Below, in pieces: positions 49,201-60,700 of a stretch of 64,000 nucleotides of DNA; position 1 is the stretch's first letter, and each line of letters starts with the position of its first letter. The notes beneath the pieces are model-generated. The model did not search any database, was not told the origin of the DNA, and worked only from the letters and a program-made list of their open reading frames with translations. The DNA lies in contig JBCCLH010000009.1 of NCBI GenBank assembly GCA_039026955.1, positions 83,056 through 147,055 of the forward strand, written 5' to 3'. This stretch comes from Kordia sp039026955 (GTDB lineage: Bacteria; Bacteroidota; Bacteroidia; Flavobacteriales; Flavobacteriaceae). The position numbers were made by a program, and so were the translations under genes.

Positions 49201-52200
49201 AGATATTACAAACAATGTCAATCTAACTAATCTTAATGCTGACAGCAATCCAATAGGAGCTATCGATATCAGCACAAATACACTATTAGAAAGGATTTCC
49301 TTGGGGAATTGTGGACTCACTTCGATTGATGTTTCTAATAATGTGAATTTAAAAGATCTTTCGTTAGGTAGTAATGACATTTCTACCATTGATCTCTCAA
49401 ACAATACACTATTAGAGACGATTTTCATGGCAAATTGCGCACTAACTGCTATTGACTTTTCTAACAATCTCCTGTTGGAGAGCATTAGTCTTCGAGACAA
49501 CAATTTAACAACTGTAGTGATTCCTGATTTACCAAATTTGACAGTTCTTTTGATTGATGAAAACCCAAATTTAAGTTCGTTAACACTTGGTGTATTGCCG
49601 ATGCTTGATGAATTGAATGCGAGCGAATGTGCATTGACAACGATAGAGACTTCGCATCTTTCCAACTTAATACGAGTTAACCTTGCTGACAATCAATTCG
49701 CATCTTTAGACTTTTCTCCAAACACTGCATTAAATAGAGTTTATGTTGAAAATAACGACCTCAACTTCTTAAATGTGCGAAATGGAAACAATACCAACTT
49801 CCTAGATTTTGATGCGACCAACAATCCAAACCTAACCTGTATTTTGGTAGACGATGCTGCGTATAGCACTACTAATTGGACTGATATTGATGCAACGGCA
49901 AGCTTTACGTCAACAGATTATTGTGACTACACCGCAATTCCTGACAGCGCTTTTGAAACCATGCTAGGAAATTTAGGTTTGGATGATATTGCCAGCGATG
50001 GACAAGTACCAACTGAATTGATTGAAGTGGTGACTACGTTAGATGTGTCTTTTTCTGGTTCAGTACTTACTGATCTTACAGGGATTGAAGCATTTGCAGC
50101 ATTAGAAGAGTTAGACTTTGATGGACAAATCGTGAACACAGTTGACCTCTCCGCAAATACTAATTTAAGAGTATTGAGCTGTGTGGCTAATGGACTTAGC
50201 GCACTTGATCTTACAGGATTGACACAGTTAGAAGTCTTAGATGCTGGAGTTAATCTCTTAGAATCGTTAGATCTTTCAGACAATCTAAATCTTACAAGAT
50301 TAATCGTAAATGATACAAGAATTAGGGACTTAGATCTAAGTCAATTAACAGCATTAACCTATCTAAACTGCAGCGTTAGCAATCTAAGAACACTCAACGT
50401 TAGAAACGGAAACAATACCAATATTACGTTCTTTGATACCACCAATAATCAAAATTTGACGTGTATTTTAGTAGATGATGCTGCATACAGCACCGCCAAT
50501 TGGACCAATATTGATGCTACAACGAATTTTACATCTACAGACTATTGTCGCTATACACAAATTCCAGATGTAAACTTTGAAGCCGAATTAAACGCTTTAG
50601 GTCTGGATGATATTGCAGCAGATGGACAAGTACCAACGGAGTTGATTGAAAATTTGACAGCGCTTGACGTAAGCAATAATAACATTTTGGATCTTACAGG
50701 GATTGAAGACTTTACAGCGTTACTCACCTTAAACATTGCACAAAATAATATTACCAGTTTAGATATTTCTAACAATACATTATTATCAAATTTGATTGCT
50801 ACGGGGAACAACTTTACGACACTTGATACCAGTGCCAACATTCCTTTAGAAATACTCATCGTAGATCAAATGACGAGTCTGACTACGTTAGACTTTGGCA
50901 ACAATCCAGCAATAGCGTTTTTAAATGCTGAAGGTTGTACCAATCTTACGACGGTCACGTTTGCTAACAATAATAGTGATCTAAACTTTACAAACCTAAA
51001 AGATACTGCAATCTCAGCATTGGACATCAGTGGTGCCAACAACTTGCAAGACCTAGACATTTCAGGAACAAACGTGACGAACCTAGACTTGTCTTCAAAT
51101 AATAACTTACAAATATTTTTCGCTCAAGATTCCGCATTAGAAGCGATTGATATCAGAAACGGAACCAACACCGACATCATACAATTCAATACACTCAACA
51201 GTCCGAATTTGACCTGTATTTCAGTAGACGATGTAGCCTACAGTACCACCAATTGGACTAATGTGGATGCTACAGTCAACTTTACAACTGCAGGGTTTTG
51301 TCGCTACACCGCCATTCCAGACAGTACTTTTGAAATGCGATTAGAAGGTTTAGGCTTGGATGATATTTCAGGTGATGGACAAGTGCCAACCGCATTGATT
51401 GAAGTCGTAACTTCGTTAGATGCATCTTATCTTTTCTCACCGATCAATGATCTTACTGGAATTGAAGATTTTACAGCATTGGAAGACTTAGATATTTCTG
51501 GTAATAGTATCAATACAATCGATCTATCAGCAAACACCAATTTAAGAGTATTAGACTGTGAATCTAATGGACTTGGTGCGCTTGATCTTACAGGATTGAC
51601 GCAATTAGAAGTGTTGAATGCGGGAGCGAATTTATTCAATTCGTTAGACTTTTCAGATACTCCAAATTTGACACGATTAACGGTGTACAGCACAAGCATT
51701 ACGGAGTTAGATGTAAGTCAATTGACATCTTTAACAATTTTAGATTGCAGTTTTAATAATTTAACAGCACTCAACGTTCGAAATGGAAATAATACTAATT
51801 TCACCTCTTTTGATGCAGTTTTCAACCCAAATTTAACCTGTATTTTGGTAGATGATGCCGCGTACAGTACTGCCAATTGGGACAATATTGATACAACTGC
51901 AAGCTTTACCTCTACCGATTACTGTCGTTACACACAAATTCCAGATACCAATTTTGAAGCTGCTTTAGATGCGTTAGGTTATGATGACATTCCAGGCGAT
52001 GGACAAGTACCAACGGAATTGATTGAAGCGGTGACAGATTTAAATGTAGCTTCAAACAATATCAGTAACATGAAGGGAATTGAAGATTTTACAGCATTGG
52101 AATTCTTCTATCCATTTGATAACAATTTGACAAGTTTGGATGTAAGTCAAAATACCAATCTTCAGATTTTATTAGTGGCAGACAATAATTTAACGGCACT

Positions 52201-54751
52201 AGATTTGAGTAATAATACAGCACTCACATTCTTAAACGCAAATAATAACACACTTAGTGCTATTGATTTAAGTGCAAATGTAAACTTGCAATCTTTACGT
52301 ATCAACGATAATGCGCTAACAGCTTTAGACGTTTCTGCAAACCCAAGTTTGGTGCGAGTGACTTGTGAAAACAATCAAATTACCAGTTTAGATCTGTCAA
52401 ACAATATAGTATTAACGACTATTGAAGTTGGCGGAAATGATTTAATGACGCTCAATGTACAGAATGGAAACAACACCAATGTAATTTCGTTTAACGCACT
52501 CAACAATCCAAACCTAAGCTGTATTACAGTGGATGATGTCGCGTATAGTGATGCCAATTGGACCAATATTGACGTACAAACAGTCTTCTCAACTACAGAT
52601 TGCCGTTACACACAAATTCCAGATGCTAACTTTGAAGCGGCATTAGAAGACTTAGGATTAGATGATATTTCTGGCGACGGACAAGTACCAACAGCACTCA
52701 TTGAAGTAGAGAACGTATTAATTATACCAAATCGATCAATTACGGATTTAACAGGAATCCAAGATTTTACCGCATTACAAGTATTAAACATTGAAAACAA
52801 TAGTATTACAGACCTTGACATCAGTGGCATGCAAAACCTAATCGTATTAGAAGCACCAAATGCCATTACCTCTTCATTAGATGCGTCTAACACGCCAGTA
52901 TTAGAAGAAGTAAATGTGCAAGAAAGTGATATTGCAACGATCAATCTCTCTGGTGCAACCTCATTAGTGCAACTGTTGGTGTATAGAACGAATATTGCGT
53001 CGTTAGACTTAACTACCAATAATTCCATGACAAGCTTGGTTGCTTTTGAAATGCCAAACTTAACGAGTGTTGATTTGACAGGAGCTGTATTATTAGATAA
53101 TATAGAATTGTATCAAACTCCTTTAGAAACACTTGATTTATCGTCGAATATCTCTTTAAAATTTGTAACAGTTTTTCAAAACAACTTATCGTCATTAAAC
53201 CTTCAAAACGGTAACAATACCAACATCACTTCGTTCTTTGCGACTGACAATCCGAACTTAACGTGTATTTTGGTAGATGATGCTGCCTACAGCACGACCA
53301 ATTGGACAAACATTGATGCTACCACAAGTTTTAGTGAAACATATTGCCGTTACACACAAATCCCAGATAGCACATTTGAAGCGTATCTAGGAGATATTGG
53401 TCGAGATGATATTTCAGGCGATGGACAAGTACCAACAGCATTGGTGGAGACAATTACGGGACTCACCATAACCAATGAACCAATTGCTGATTTGACAGGA
53501 ATTGAAGACTTTACTGCAATAAATAATTTAACAATTATAGGTGCAAACCTTACTGATGTTGATTTTACACAAAATACCGTATTAACTCGATTAACTTTAA
53601 GCAATAGTGGAGTCACAAGTTTAAATATTAGTGCAAATACAGCTTTAGAATTTTTAAATATTTCGGAAAGTAGTATGACCAGTTTAGATTTGAGCAACAA
53701 TCTATTATTAAATTATTTTGCATTCAGTGATACTACGATTACTTCGTTAAATCTGACTCAAAATACAGCATTACAATTTTTCTTACTAGGAACTTCGTCA
53801 AATTTAACATCGTTGAATCTCCAAAATGGAAACAATACCAATATGATTCAATTCTCTATTGCCGAAACACCAAACCTAACCTGTGTATTGGTAGATGATG
53901 CTGCGTATAGTGAGGCCAATTGGACGTTTATACCGAATACGATCTTCTTCAACGAAGTATCTTGTGAAAATATATTTGATCTCAACATCAAAGTATACTT
54001 GCAAGGAGCGGCACTCAATCCAAATACAGGCGAAGAAAACTTGATGCGTGACGATTTACGCGCAGGCGGATTCATTCCAACCAGAAGTCCGTATGCAGAT
54101 ATGCTAACCTGTGCATCAAGCGTATTTGATGTAACAGGCGACGATGCCATTGTCGATTGGATTTGGGTAGAATTACGCGATGGTATCAACAATAGAATAA
54201 TTAACTATTCGCGCTCTGCCCTACTACAACGCGACGGAGATATCGTAGATGTGGACGGAGTTTCACCACTAACTTTTGAAACTGAATTTGAAGATTATCA
54301 TGTAGCCGTAAAACACAGAAGTCACTTAGGAGTTATCACCAATAGTTCTATTTTATTTAGTTTACAAAACACAATTGACTTTACAGCAAGCGGAACAGGT
54401 GTGTACGGTTCAAATTCACGCACTTCTTCTGGAATGCCAAGTGGTGTTTTAGGATTGTGGTGTGGAAATGCAAACAGTGATACCGTTGTACAATATTCTG
54501 GAACGAGTCCAGATACGCCAGCTATTTTATCGGAAGTATTGAACGATCCTGGAAACTTCTTAAATTTCCCAACGTACAGCTCCACAGGATATACAACGAA
54601 TGATGTCAATATGGACGGAATGATTCAGTATTCTGGAACCAATCCAGATACACCTTTCATTCTGCAAAATATATTGGCGCATCCAGGAAACTTCCTTGGA
54701 TTTAGTACCTACCAAATTATAGAACAATTACCTGAAAACTTATTAAACTAA
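43298..54751 (+). CDS. Giant secreted LRR protein 4, Ig-like domain plus fourteen modules
   Basis: At 3817 residues this is the largest protein of the window. A signal peptide (MKRKLLLTVFLCITFSVYA) is followed by one Ig-like domain (about 37-132: TSQPEGGTIYVGESIDI, WEFSLDNGSSW, FRAILTDAS) not found in the other four. Fourteen modules then run from about 136 to 3555, each with YTxIPDxxFE, a DGQVPT loop (DGQAPT in module 4), DLTGIE and 21-residue LRRs. Each ends with the two-Cys cap (module 6 starts after an unusual cap, VDNTNGFFLIAFVVD). The C-terminal region (about 3560-3817) has LQGAALNPNTGEE, DDAIVDWIWVELRD, KHRSHLGVIT, GNANSDTVVQYSG and DVNMDGMIQYSG. It is 6 bp from LRR5, so the two form one very long operon. 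Confidence 0.9.
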   Translation: MKRKLLLTVFLCITFSVYAETYATSSADSTISITELLPPTITSQPEGGTIYVGESIDITVEAVDYTTIQWEFSLDNGSSWSTISDNATFSGSSTTTLSFTPDSELTTGILFRAILTDASNDTVTSSEALVIVDNYTQIPDPNFEARLEALGYDDISGDGQVPTSLIRNVTSLNVDAQNISDLTGIEAFTRLDELRADNNNLTNPDFSQNTVLRRLFLRNNNITVFDLSANTRIQRLLVEGNGMTSLNLTGLTILDNLFAANNNLTEMDLSTNVRLQVVGLGNNDLSRLDIRNGNNTRITIFQTTNNPNLTCVEVDDVAYSTANWTVIDAQTGFTEADCYTQIPDANFEASLEALGYDDISGDGQVPTLLIEPVTSLNVSNQNIADLTGIEGFISLTTLNAGSNSFTSIDLSNNTTLESLSLENASLTSLDLSNNTALEELSLEDTQTLSSVDISANTSLLELDLGNMGISDVIFGNNSNLQTLVLSNNNFTFLDLSGFPALTLVFLANNDLVGVDIQNGNNTAISTFNATNNPNLTCIKVDDVAYSTTNWTDIDAATSFTTTAFCDYTSIPDANFEAELDSLGYDDIAADGQVPTQLIAVVDSLNVSNKAIADLTGIEDFTNLEILIASDNNLTSVNTDNLAQLTKLNLQSNTIGSLDFTNNLLLETVEVGDNSLTSLVITMLANLKTLDISENSISSINLSNNTALEELYANDNQLASVDVTSNTALLNINLNNNSLTDATFKNGNNTNIVSFSITGNSNLDCVFVDDVAYATANFTNIDPQMVFRDGDYCEYTAIPDAIFEAYLVARGLDDVANDGQAPTALIATETSINLDGANVADLTGIEAFTSLRNLNAEDNDLTIVDLSANTLLINVNLKENALSDINLTGLTALTDLDVEDNNLTAIDISTNINLEQLVLSRNANLASVDVSNNTELRTLEVNNCTNLPGITFGNNFFLSRLEANQSGLTSLDVRLLVRLSQIELDNTSIGSLALWNNSLLRDVSIQNTPISSLNMRNGNNTNLDTNDVFLQNNPNLFCVLVDDAAYSATNWTNVDAQMRFSDTYCTYTAVPDSNFEAALQGLGYDDISGDGQVPTALIFGVTSLNIASENISDLTGIEDFAALETLIANNNSITTGDFSDNTNLTQLNLEGNILASIDITANTNLEILNLSNAVFNNIDVSANTLLRELSIIGNTNLTSIDVSANTNLENLILSDNGLTDITLGSLTLLQTFSVQNNSLESLDLSAFPVLGQVDVSNNNLSTLDVRNGNNLGISSFNATGNPNLLCISVDNTNGFFLIAFVVDAQTSFSTMDYCNYTTIPDANFETELENLGLDDVSGDGQVPTVLIEGVTSLDVTGLTIADLTGIKDFIALETLNVSATALLTLDISDMTNLETFIANPAPSFLGAFDASNCTALQSLTLVDTAITQIDITGATSLEELNVHTTSLGSLDVSTNTALEVINAYQTLLLTVDVSNLSALREFRGYNSTISELDFTNNPALEIVDVSNASLTSLNIRNGNNTNITSFNATTNPSLTCILVDDADYSTTNWTNIDATASFTSTDYCRYTAIPGANFEFLLGIFNYDDIPNDGQVPTELIEVVTSLNISFFNINDITGIQDFAALESLNVSYTGITSLDVSGMLNLQTLDATSTTALTSLDVSSTPALTTITATNSNVSSIDLTDATALEEIDVSGTQITSLDVNTNMVLKRLEVDNTPLTDVNFGGVSTIEVLSIHDTDITSLDTSGLTALIELQAYNTPLFVSRLDLTTNTNLQILDVSNSGLIALDVRNGNNTAITTFNATAMPNLSCISVDDVTYSTNNWTNIDPTTIFSDTFCRYTQIPDANFEAALDDAGYDDITGDGQVPTAFIEVVTSLNVAGEDIADLTGIEDFAALTFLNAGSNQIVNLDLSSNILLEEFRAFRGDLETINTSNCLNLKIFNADLNNLISLDLSDNIALEEISINFNDLTSLDITNNVNLTNLNADSNPIGAIDISTNTLLERISLGNCGLTSIDVSNNVNLKDLSLGSNDISTIDLSNNTLLETIFMANCALTAIDFSNNLLLESISLRDNNLTTVVIPDLPNLTVLLIDENPNLSSLTLGVLPMLDELNASECALTTIETSHLSNLIRVNLADNQFASLDFSPNTALNRVYVENNDLNFLNVRNGNNTNFLDFDATNNPNLTCILVDDAAYSTTNWTDIDATASFTSTDYCDYTAIPDSAFETMLGNLGLDDIASDGQVPTELIEVVTTLDVSFSGSVLTDLTGIEAFAALEELDFDGQIVNTVDLSANTNLRVLSCVANGLSALDLTGLTQLEVLDAGVNLLESLDLSDNLNLTRLIVNDTRIRDLDLSQLTALTYLNCSVSNLRTLNVRNGNNTNITFFDTTNNQNLTCILVDDAAYSTANWTNIDATTNFTSTDYCRYTQIPDVNFEAELNALGLDDIAADGQVPTELIENLTALDVSNNNILDLTGIEDFTALLTLNIAQNNITSLDISNNTLLSNLIATGNNFTTLDTSANIPLEILIVDQMTSLTTLDFGNNPAIAFLNAEGCTNLTTVTFANNNSDLNFTNLKDTAISALDISGANNLQDLDISGTNVTNLDLSSNNNLQIFFAQDSALEAIDIRNGTNTDIIQFNTLNSPNLTCISVDDVAYSTTNWTNVDATVNFTTAGFCRYTAIPDSTFEMRLEGLGLDDISGDGQVPTALIEVVTSLDASYLFSPINDLTGIEDFTALEDLDISGNSINTIDLSANTNLRVLDCESNGLGALDLTGLTQLEVLNAGANLFNSLDFSDTPNLTRLTVYSTSITELDVSQLTSLTILDCSFNNLTALNVRNGNNTNFTSFDAVFNPNLTCILVDDAAYSTANWDNIDTTASFTSTDYCRYTQIPDTNFEAALDALGYDDIPGDGQVPTELIEAVTDLNVASNNISNMKGIEDFTALEFFYPFDNNLTSLDVSQNTNLQILLVADNNLTALDLSNNTALTFLNANNNTLSAIDLSANVNLQSLRINDNALTALDVSANPSLVRVTCENNQITSLDLSNNIVLTTIEVGGNDLMTLNVQNGNNTNVISFNALNNPNLSCITVDDVAYSDANWTNIDVQTVFSTTDCRYTQIPDANFEAALEDLGLDDISGDGQVPTALIEVENVLIIPNRSITDLTGIQDFTALQVLNIENNSITDLDISGMQNLIVLEAPNAITSSLDASNTPVLEEVNVQESDIATINLSGATSLVQLLVYRTNIASLDLTTNNSMTSLVAFEMPNLTSVDLTGAVLLDNIELYQTPLETLDLSSNISLKFVTVFQNNLSSLNLQNGNNTNITSFFATDNPNLTCILVDDAAYSTTNWTNIDATTSFSETYCRYTQIPDSTFEAYLGDIGRDDISGDGQVPTALVETITGLTITNEPIADLTGIEDFTAINNLTIIGANLTDVDFTQNTVLTRLTLSNSGVTSLNISANTALEFLNISESSMTSLDLSNNLLLNYFAFSDTTITSLNLTQNTALQFFLLGTSSNLTSLNLQNGNNTNMIQFSIAETPNLTCVLVDDAAYSEANWTFIPNTIFFNEVSCENIFDLNIKVYLQGAALNPNTGEENLMRDDLRAGGFIPTRSPYADMLTCASSVFDVTGDDAIVDWIWVELRDGINNRIINYSRSALLQRDGDIVDVDGVSPLTFETEFEDYHVAVKHRSHLGVITNSSILFSLQNTIDFTASGTGVYGSNSRTSSGMPSGVLGLWCGNANSDTVVQYSGTSPDTPAILSEVLNDPGNFLNFPTYSSTGYTTNDVNMDGMIQYSGTNPDTPFILQNILAHPGNFLGFSTYQIIEQLPENLLN

Positions 54752-54756
54752 CAACT

Positions 54757-57700
54757 ATGCCCTTATTTAAAAAATTAATAGTATTCATATTTCTCTGTAA
54801 TCTCTGGGTTGGTTACGGAAATACAGCAACAGACAATGACACGGAATGTTCAGCATTATTCACCAGCATCCCGGATAGTAATTTTGAAAACGCGCTTTTC
54901 AATTTAGGATATGACGACAATCCTAACGATGGCAGGGTTCCAACGTTATTCATTACAACTGTTCAAAACTTAGATGTATCCAATCAATCCATTTCAGATT
55001 TGACAGGAATTGAAGATTTCGGAGGTTTGCAAACCTTAAATGTCTCAGGAAATAACTTGAGCACGATCAATTTGAATAATTTGACTCAGTTGATCGAGTT
55101 GAATGCCAATAACAATCAATTGAATATATTACAATTAACCAACAATACAACGTTGGAACGTGTGTTTGCGGACAATAACAATCTATCGCAAGTAGATATT
55201 CCAAGTGTGATCACCTTACGAGAAGTATCGCTGAACGATAACAATCTGTCCATGTTAGTACTTGCGGGCAACACAAATTTAGAAATTCTTCGTGTGGCAA
55301 ATAATATATTTACAGATGTGGATATTGCTTCGCTGGTCAACTTAACAACCTTGGATGTCAGTGGAAATTCATTGGATAGTATTGCATTAAGTTCACTGAT
55401 AAATCTGGAAGATTTGAATATTGCGAACAATCAATTTACTGCTATTGATATTAGCTCAAATACGGCTTTGATTGACTTTGACGCACAAAGCAATCAGTTG
55501 ACAACTATTGATCTCACTGTAAATACAGCGCTAGAAACCATTCAATTAAGCAATAACAGTTTAACAACAGTAAATCTGCGCAATGGTAATAATATCAACA
55601 TCACAAGCGTAGATTTAACAGGAAATAGCGGATTGACCTGTGTTTTTGTAGACGATGCTGCCTACAGTACTGCCAATTGGACCACGATTGATCCACAAAC
55701 TGAATTTACCAGCACGAATTACTGTAGATATACATTAATTCCTGATGCCAATTTTGAAACGGCGTTAAGTATGTATGATGATATTCCGAATGACGGACAA
55801 GTCCCAACGGAATTGATTGAAGTACTCACAGACTTAAGTGTATTTGGACAAAACATAGCAAGCCTATCAGGAATTGAAGATTTTACTGCTTTAGAAAATC
55901 TAACTTTTGATTTGAATAGTGTGAGTAGTATCGACTTGAGTCAAAATACCGCATTACAAACACTCTCTTGCCGAAATAATAATTTAACTGCGCTAGATAT
56001 ATCTGCAAATACAAATCTGAGGGATGTATTTGCAACTGATAATCCAATAAATGTTATTGATGTAAGTGCAAACGTGCTTCTAGAAAAACTGGGACTTGGT
56101 AATTCAAACCTATCGAGTATCGACGTTTCCAACAATACTGCTTTAGAAATTTTAGAGCTATCTTTTAATCAAATCACAAGTCTAGACCTTTCTGCAAATA
56201 CGAATTTACAAGAAGTATATGTTAATAACACTTCACTAACCTTTCTGAACATACAGAATGGTACAAATACAAGTATCACAAATTTCAATGCCGCAAATAA
56301 TCCAACCCTAACCTGTATTTTAGTAGATGATGCAACCTACAGCACAACCAACTGGACTTTTATTGATGCGGCTACTAGCTTTAGCGATACCTACTGTCGT
56401 TATACTGCGATTCCTGATGCCAATTTCGAAGCGCGTTTAGAAGCATTAGGGTATGATGATATTTCAGGCGACGGACAAGTACCAACGGCGTTGATTGAAA
56501 CAGTGACCTCACTAAATCTACAAGCGCAATCCATTTCCGATATCACAGGAATTGAAGATTTTACAGCATTAGGCTCTTTACGCTTGACTAATAATTCATT
56601 GACAAGTATTGATCTTTCTCAAAATGTAAATCTTAGCTTTTTATGGTGTGAACAAAATTCGCTGACAAGCTTGGACCTTTCTAACAATACGGATTTAGGT
56701 TTTGTATCTGCCAGTCAAAACTCCATTACTTCCTTTGATGGAACTGGACTTACACAAATAACTTCCTTATCACTATGGAACAATCTACTGGAAAGTATCG
56801 ATCTTACTGGCATGACCGCATTGAGGACTATGGACATCAGTAGCAATTCTGTAACCACATTAGATGTTTCCACCAATACCGCATTACAAGAACTTAAGGC
56901 TCCAAATAACAGTATCAATGGGTTAGATGTTTCCACGAATACCGCACTGACACGAATCGAAATCCGCAATAACAGTGTAAATAGCTTGGATCTAACAAAC
57001 AATCCTGCATTAACAGTAATTGATGTGAGAGTCAATGGCATGACCTCATTAAATGTCCAAAATGGAAACAACACCAATATTACCGCGTTTAGAGCTAACA
57101 ATAACAACAATTTAACCTGTATTCTGGTAGACGATGCTGCCTACAGTACTGCCAATTGGACAATTATTGACAATCAAACCAGCTTTAGTGACACCTACTG
57201 TGACTACACCGCAATTCCTGATGCCAATTTTGAAGCAGCCTTAGAAGCCTTGGGTTATGATGATATTACAGCGGATGGACAAGTACCGACTGAGTTAATT
57301 TCAACCGTTACGTCATTAACTATTAGAAACGAAAGTATTGGGGATCTCACTGGAATTGAAGATTTTGAACAACTCACATTTTTAGACTGTAGTGGAAATT
57401 CACTACAAAGTTTAGATGTAACCAGCAATAGCAATCTAGAAACGCTAAGAGCTTCTAGTAACAACCTTACTTCTGTAAACATTGATAACTTGTTGTTATT
57501 GGAAGATGCAGATTTTGAAAGTAATGATTTAACCGTAATAAATACCTCAACAAATACCAATCTTGAAGAGCTTGCTATAGGTGACAATATGAATTTAGCA
57601 AGTATAGATGTAAGTCAAAATACCTTGCTTACTCAGTTGTCAATTACTGAAACAGCGGTTACTACTTTAGACATATCTGCATTGATAAATTTAGAGCGAT

Positions 57701-60700
57701 TGGATGTAGGAACTATGCAACTTACCGCGTTGGATGTAACTAACAATACAAACTTACAATATCTGTTTATTGATAATACTACGATTACCAGTGGCACGTT
57801 GGATTTGAGTCAAAACGCAAACCTATTAGAACTATCACTCGCAAATTGTAATTTGGAGGAATTGAATCTTCAAAATGGAAATAATACAAATCTTAATTTT
57901 ATAAACCTCACTGGAAATCCAAACCTAACTTGTGTATTAGTAGACGATGCTGTGTACAGCACTACAAACTGGACAAATATTGATGCGACTACTAGCTTTA
58001 GCGATACCTTTTGCCGCTACACTGCAATTCCTGATATTAATTTTGAAGCCTACTTAGAAAGTTTAGGTTATGACGATATCACTGCCGATGGACAAGTTCC
58101 GACGCCGTTAATTGAAGGACTGACATCATTATCAATAAGTTCAGGAAACAATATTGCTGACATCACAGGAATTGAAGCATTTACGGCATTGGAAACCTTA
58201 AATGTAAATCAAAATACGATTACAGCTATAAATGTAGATGCAAATACTGCGCTTATAACACTTAATCTCGTAGAGGTTCCTGTAACAAGTGTAAGCATCA
58301 ATAACAATCCGCTTTTAGAAAATATACTCATTGTAGATACAGGAGCCACAATTGCCAATTTAGATTTAACAAACAGTCCGTTGCTGAAAGATATTGATAT
58401 TACAAATGCAGGATTGCAAAGCATTACCTTACCAGAGTTACCAGCTCTTGAAAAAATCTTTTTGCCAAACAATGGTTTAACAGGCGCTATTGATCTTTCT
58501 GCTTCCACCGTGCTGCAGCGTGTGGCGCTTCAAGGGAATGATCTTTCAGATTTCAATATTCAAAATGGAAACAACACAAATCTGTTGTCAATTATCTTAA
58601 CAAACAATCCGAATTTATCCTGTGTTGTGGTAGACGATGTTGCCTACAGTACTACCAATTGGACTTCTATTGATGCAACTACTAGCTTTACGGATACCTT
58701 TTGTCGTTACACTTCCGTTCCTGATCCTGTTTTTGAAGCACGACTAGAAACCTTAGGTTACGATGATATTTCAGCAGATGGACGAGTTCCAACAGCGTTG
58801 ATTGAAACAGTTACAAGTTTAGATTTAGAATTTATAAATGTGAGCGATCTTATAGGAATCGAAGGTTTTGCAGCGTTAGAAACGATCATTCTCACAAACT
58901 CGTCAGTAACAAGTGCCGATTTTTCTAACAATACAACTCTTGAAGAAATACAACTACAAAACAATGCAAATCTTGGTACGCTAGACATTGCTCAAAACAC
59001 AAATCTAAGAGAATTGACCATTTCAAATACTGCCATAACTAGCATTAATCTTTCAAATTTGACCAATTTGGAACGTTTTGTAGCGTCTAGTTCACAACTT
59101 TCAGCAATAGATGTTTCTAACAACCCGAATCTAGCATTTTTATACATTGATGGCATTCCGCTAGTAGATGGAAATTTAGATTTAAGCTCAAATTCAGATT
59201 TATTTGAAGTAAATGTCTCAAACTGTGGATTGACAGACTTAAACATCAGAAATGGAAACACAAACAATATCGATGTATTTGATGCAACCAACAATCCAAA
59301 CCTAACTTGTATTTTGGTAGATAATGCGGTTGATAGCGCAAATAGCTTCACAAATATTGATCCGCAAACCAGTTTTAGTGAAACTTATTGTGACTATACT
59401 GCAATTCCTGATGCCAATTTTGAAGCCGCGTTAAGTGAGTATGACGATATTCCAAATGATGGACAAGTGCCAACGGCCTTAATTGAAACGATTAGCGGTC
59501 TAGACTTGGAAACAGTCGACATCAGCGATCTTACCGGAATTGAAGATTTTGCAGCTTTAGAAACAATCATTATTGATAATTCATCCTTAACTAGTGCCGA
59601 TTTTTCGAATAACACGAATTTAGCGTTCATAAGTCTGACTGGCAACAGCAACTTAACTTCTGTAAATATCAACGGTTTAACAGGTTTAGAAACGGTTTTC
59701 TTTTTCTTTAACGATCTCACTTCCGTAGATTTTAGCACGAATACCAATCTTGAAATCATTCGACTAGAAAATAATGCCAACCTCACTGCTGTAGATGTGT
59801 CTCAGAACGCGAATCTATTAGAACTAAATGTCTCCAACTGCGGATTGACCAACTTGAATGTTCAAAATGGAACGAATACTAATATCACATCATTCAATGC
59901 AACGGGCAATCCAAATTTACCCTGTATTCTAGTAGATGATGCTGCTTACAGTACCACCAATTGGACAAATATAGACGCAACTTCTGGTTTTAGTGATGCC
60001 TTTTGCCGTTACACTGCCATTCCAGATGCAAACTTTGAAGCAGCTTTAGAAGCGTTAGGCTACGATGATAGTTCAGCCGATGGACAAGTACCAACAGCAT
60101 TAATTGAAGTGGTAACCACCTTAGACATATCCAATCTAAGTATTTCCGATTTAACAGGAATTGAAGATTTTGCAGCACTGACCAATCTACAAGCAAACGA
60201 CAATCTATTCTCAACTGTAGACCTAAGTGCAAATACCAATTTGGAGATTTTAAATCTATCCAATTGCCCACTGACAACAATAGACGTACGTAGTTTGGTA
60301 AATCTATCAGAGTTGACGCTAGCGAATAGTCCGCTTACAACATTAGACTTAAGTGCAAACACCGCATTAACCTCTTTCATTTCTACTGGAAATACAATTA
60401 CATCCTACGATTTACGAAACAATACCGCGTTGAGTTTATTAGTGCTTGTTTCTCCAGTAATAGAATACATAAATGTTAAAAATGGCAACAATACTAATAT
60501 TGACACACATGCCTTTTACGGAGCGACTTCTTTATGTGTTTCTGTAGATGATGCTGCATATTCAATTACTAACTGGGGCAATGCACAATCTACAGACATT
60601 TATACCGAAGGCTATTGCAGATATACGCAAATTCCAGACATTAATTTTGAATTACGATTGGACGAGCTAGGATATGACGATATTCCTTTCGACGGACAAG

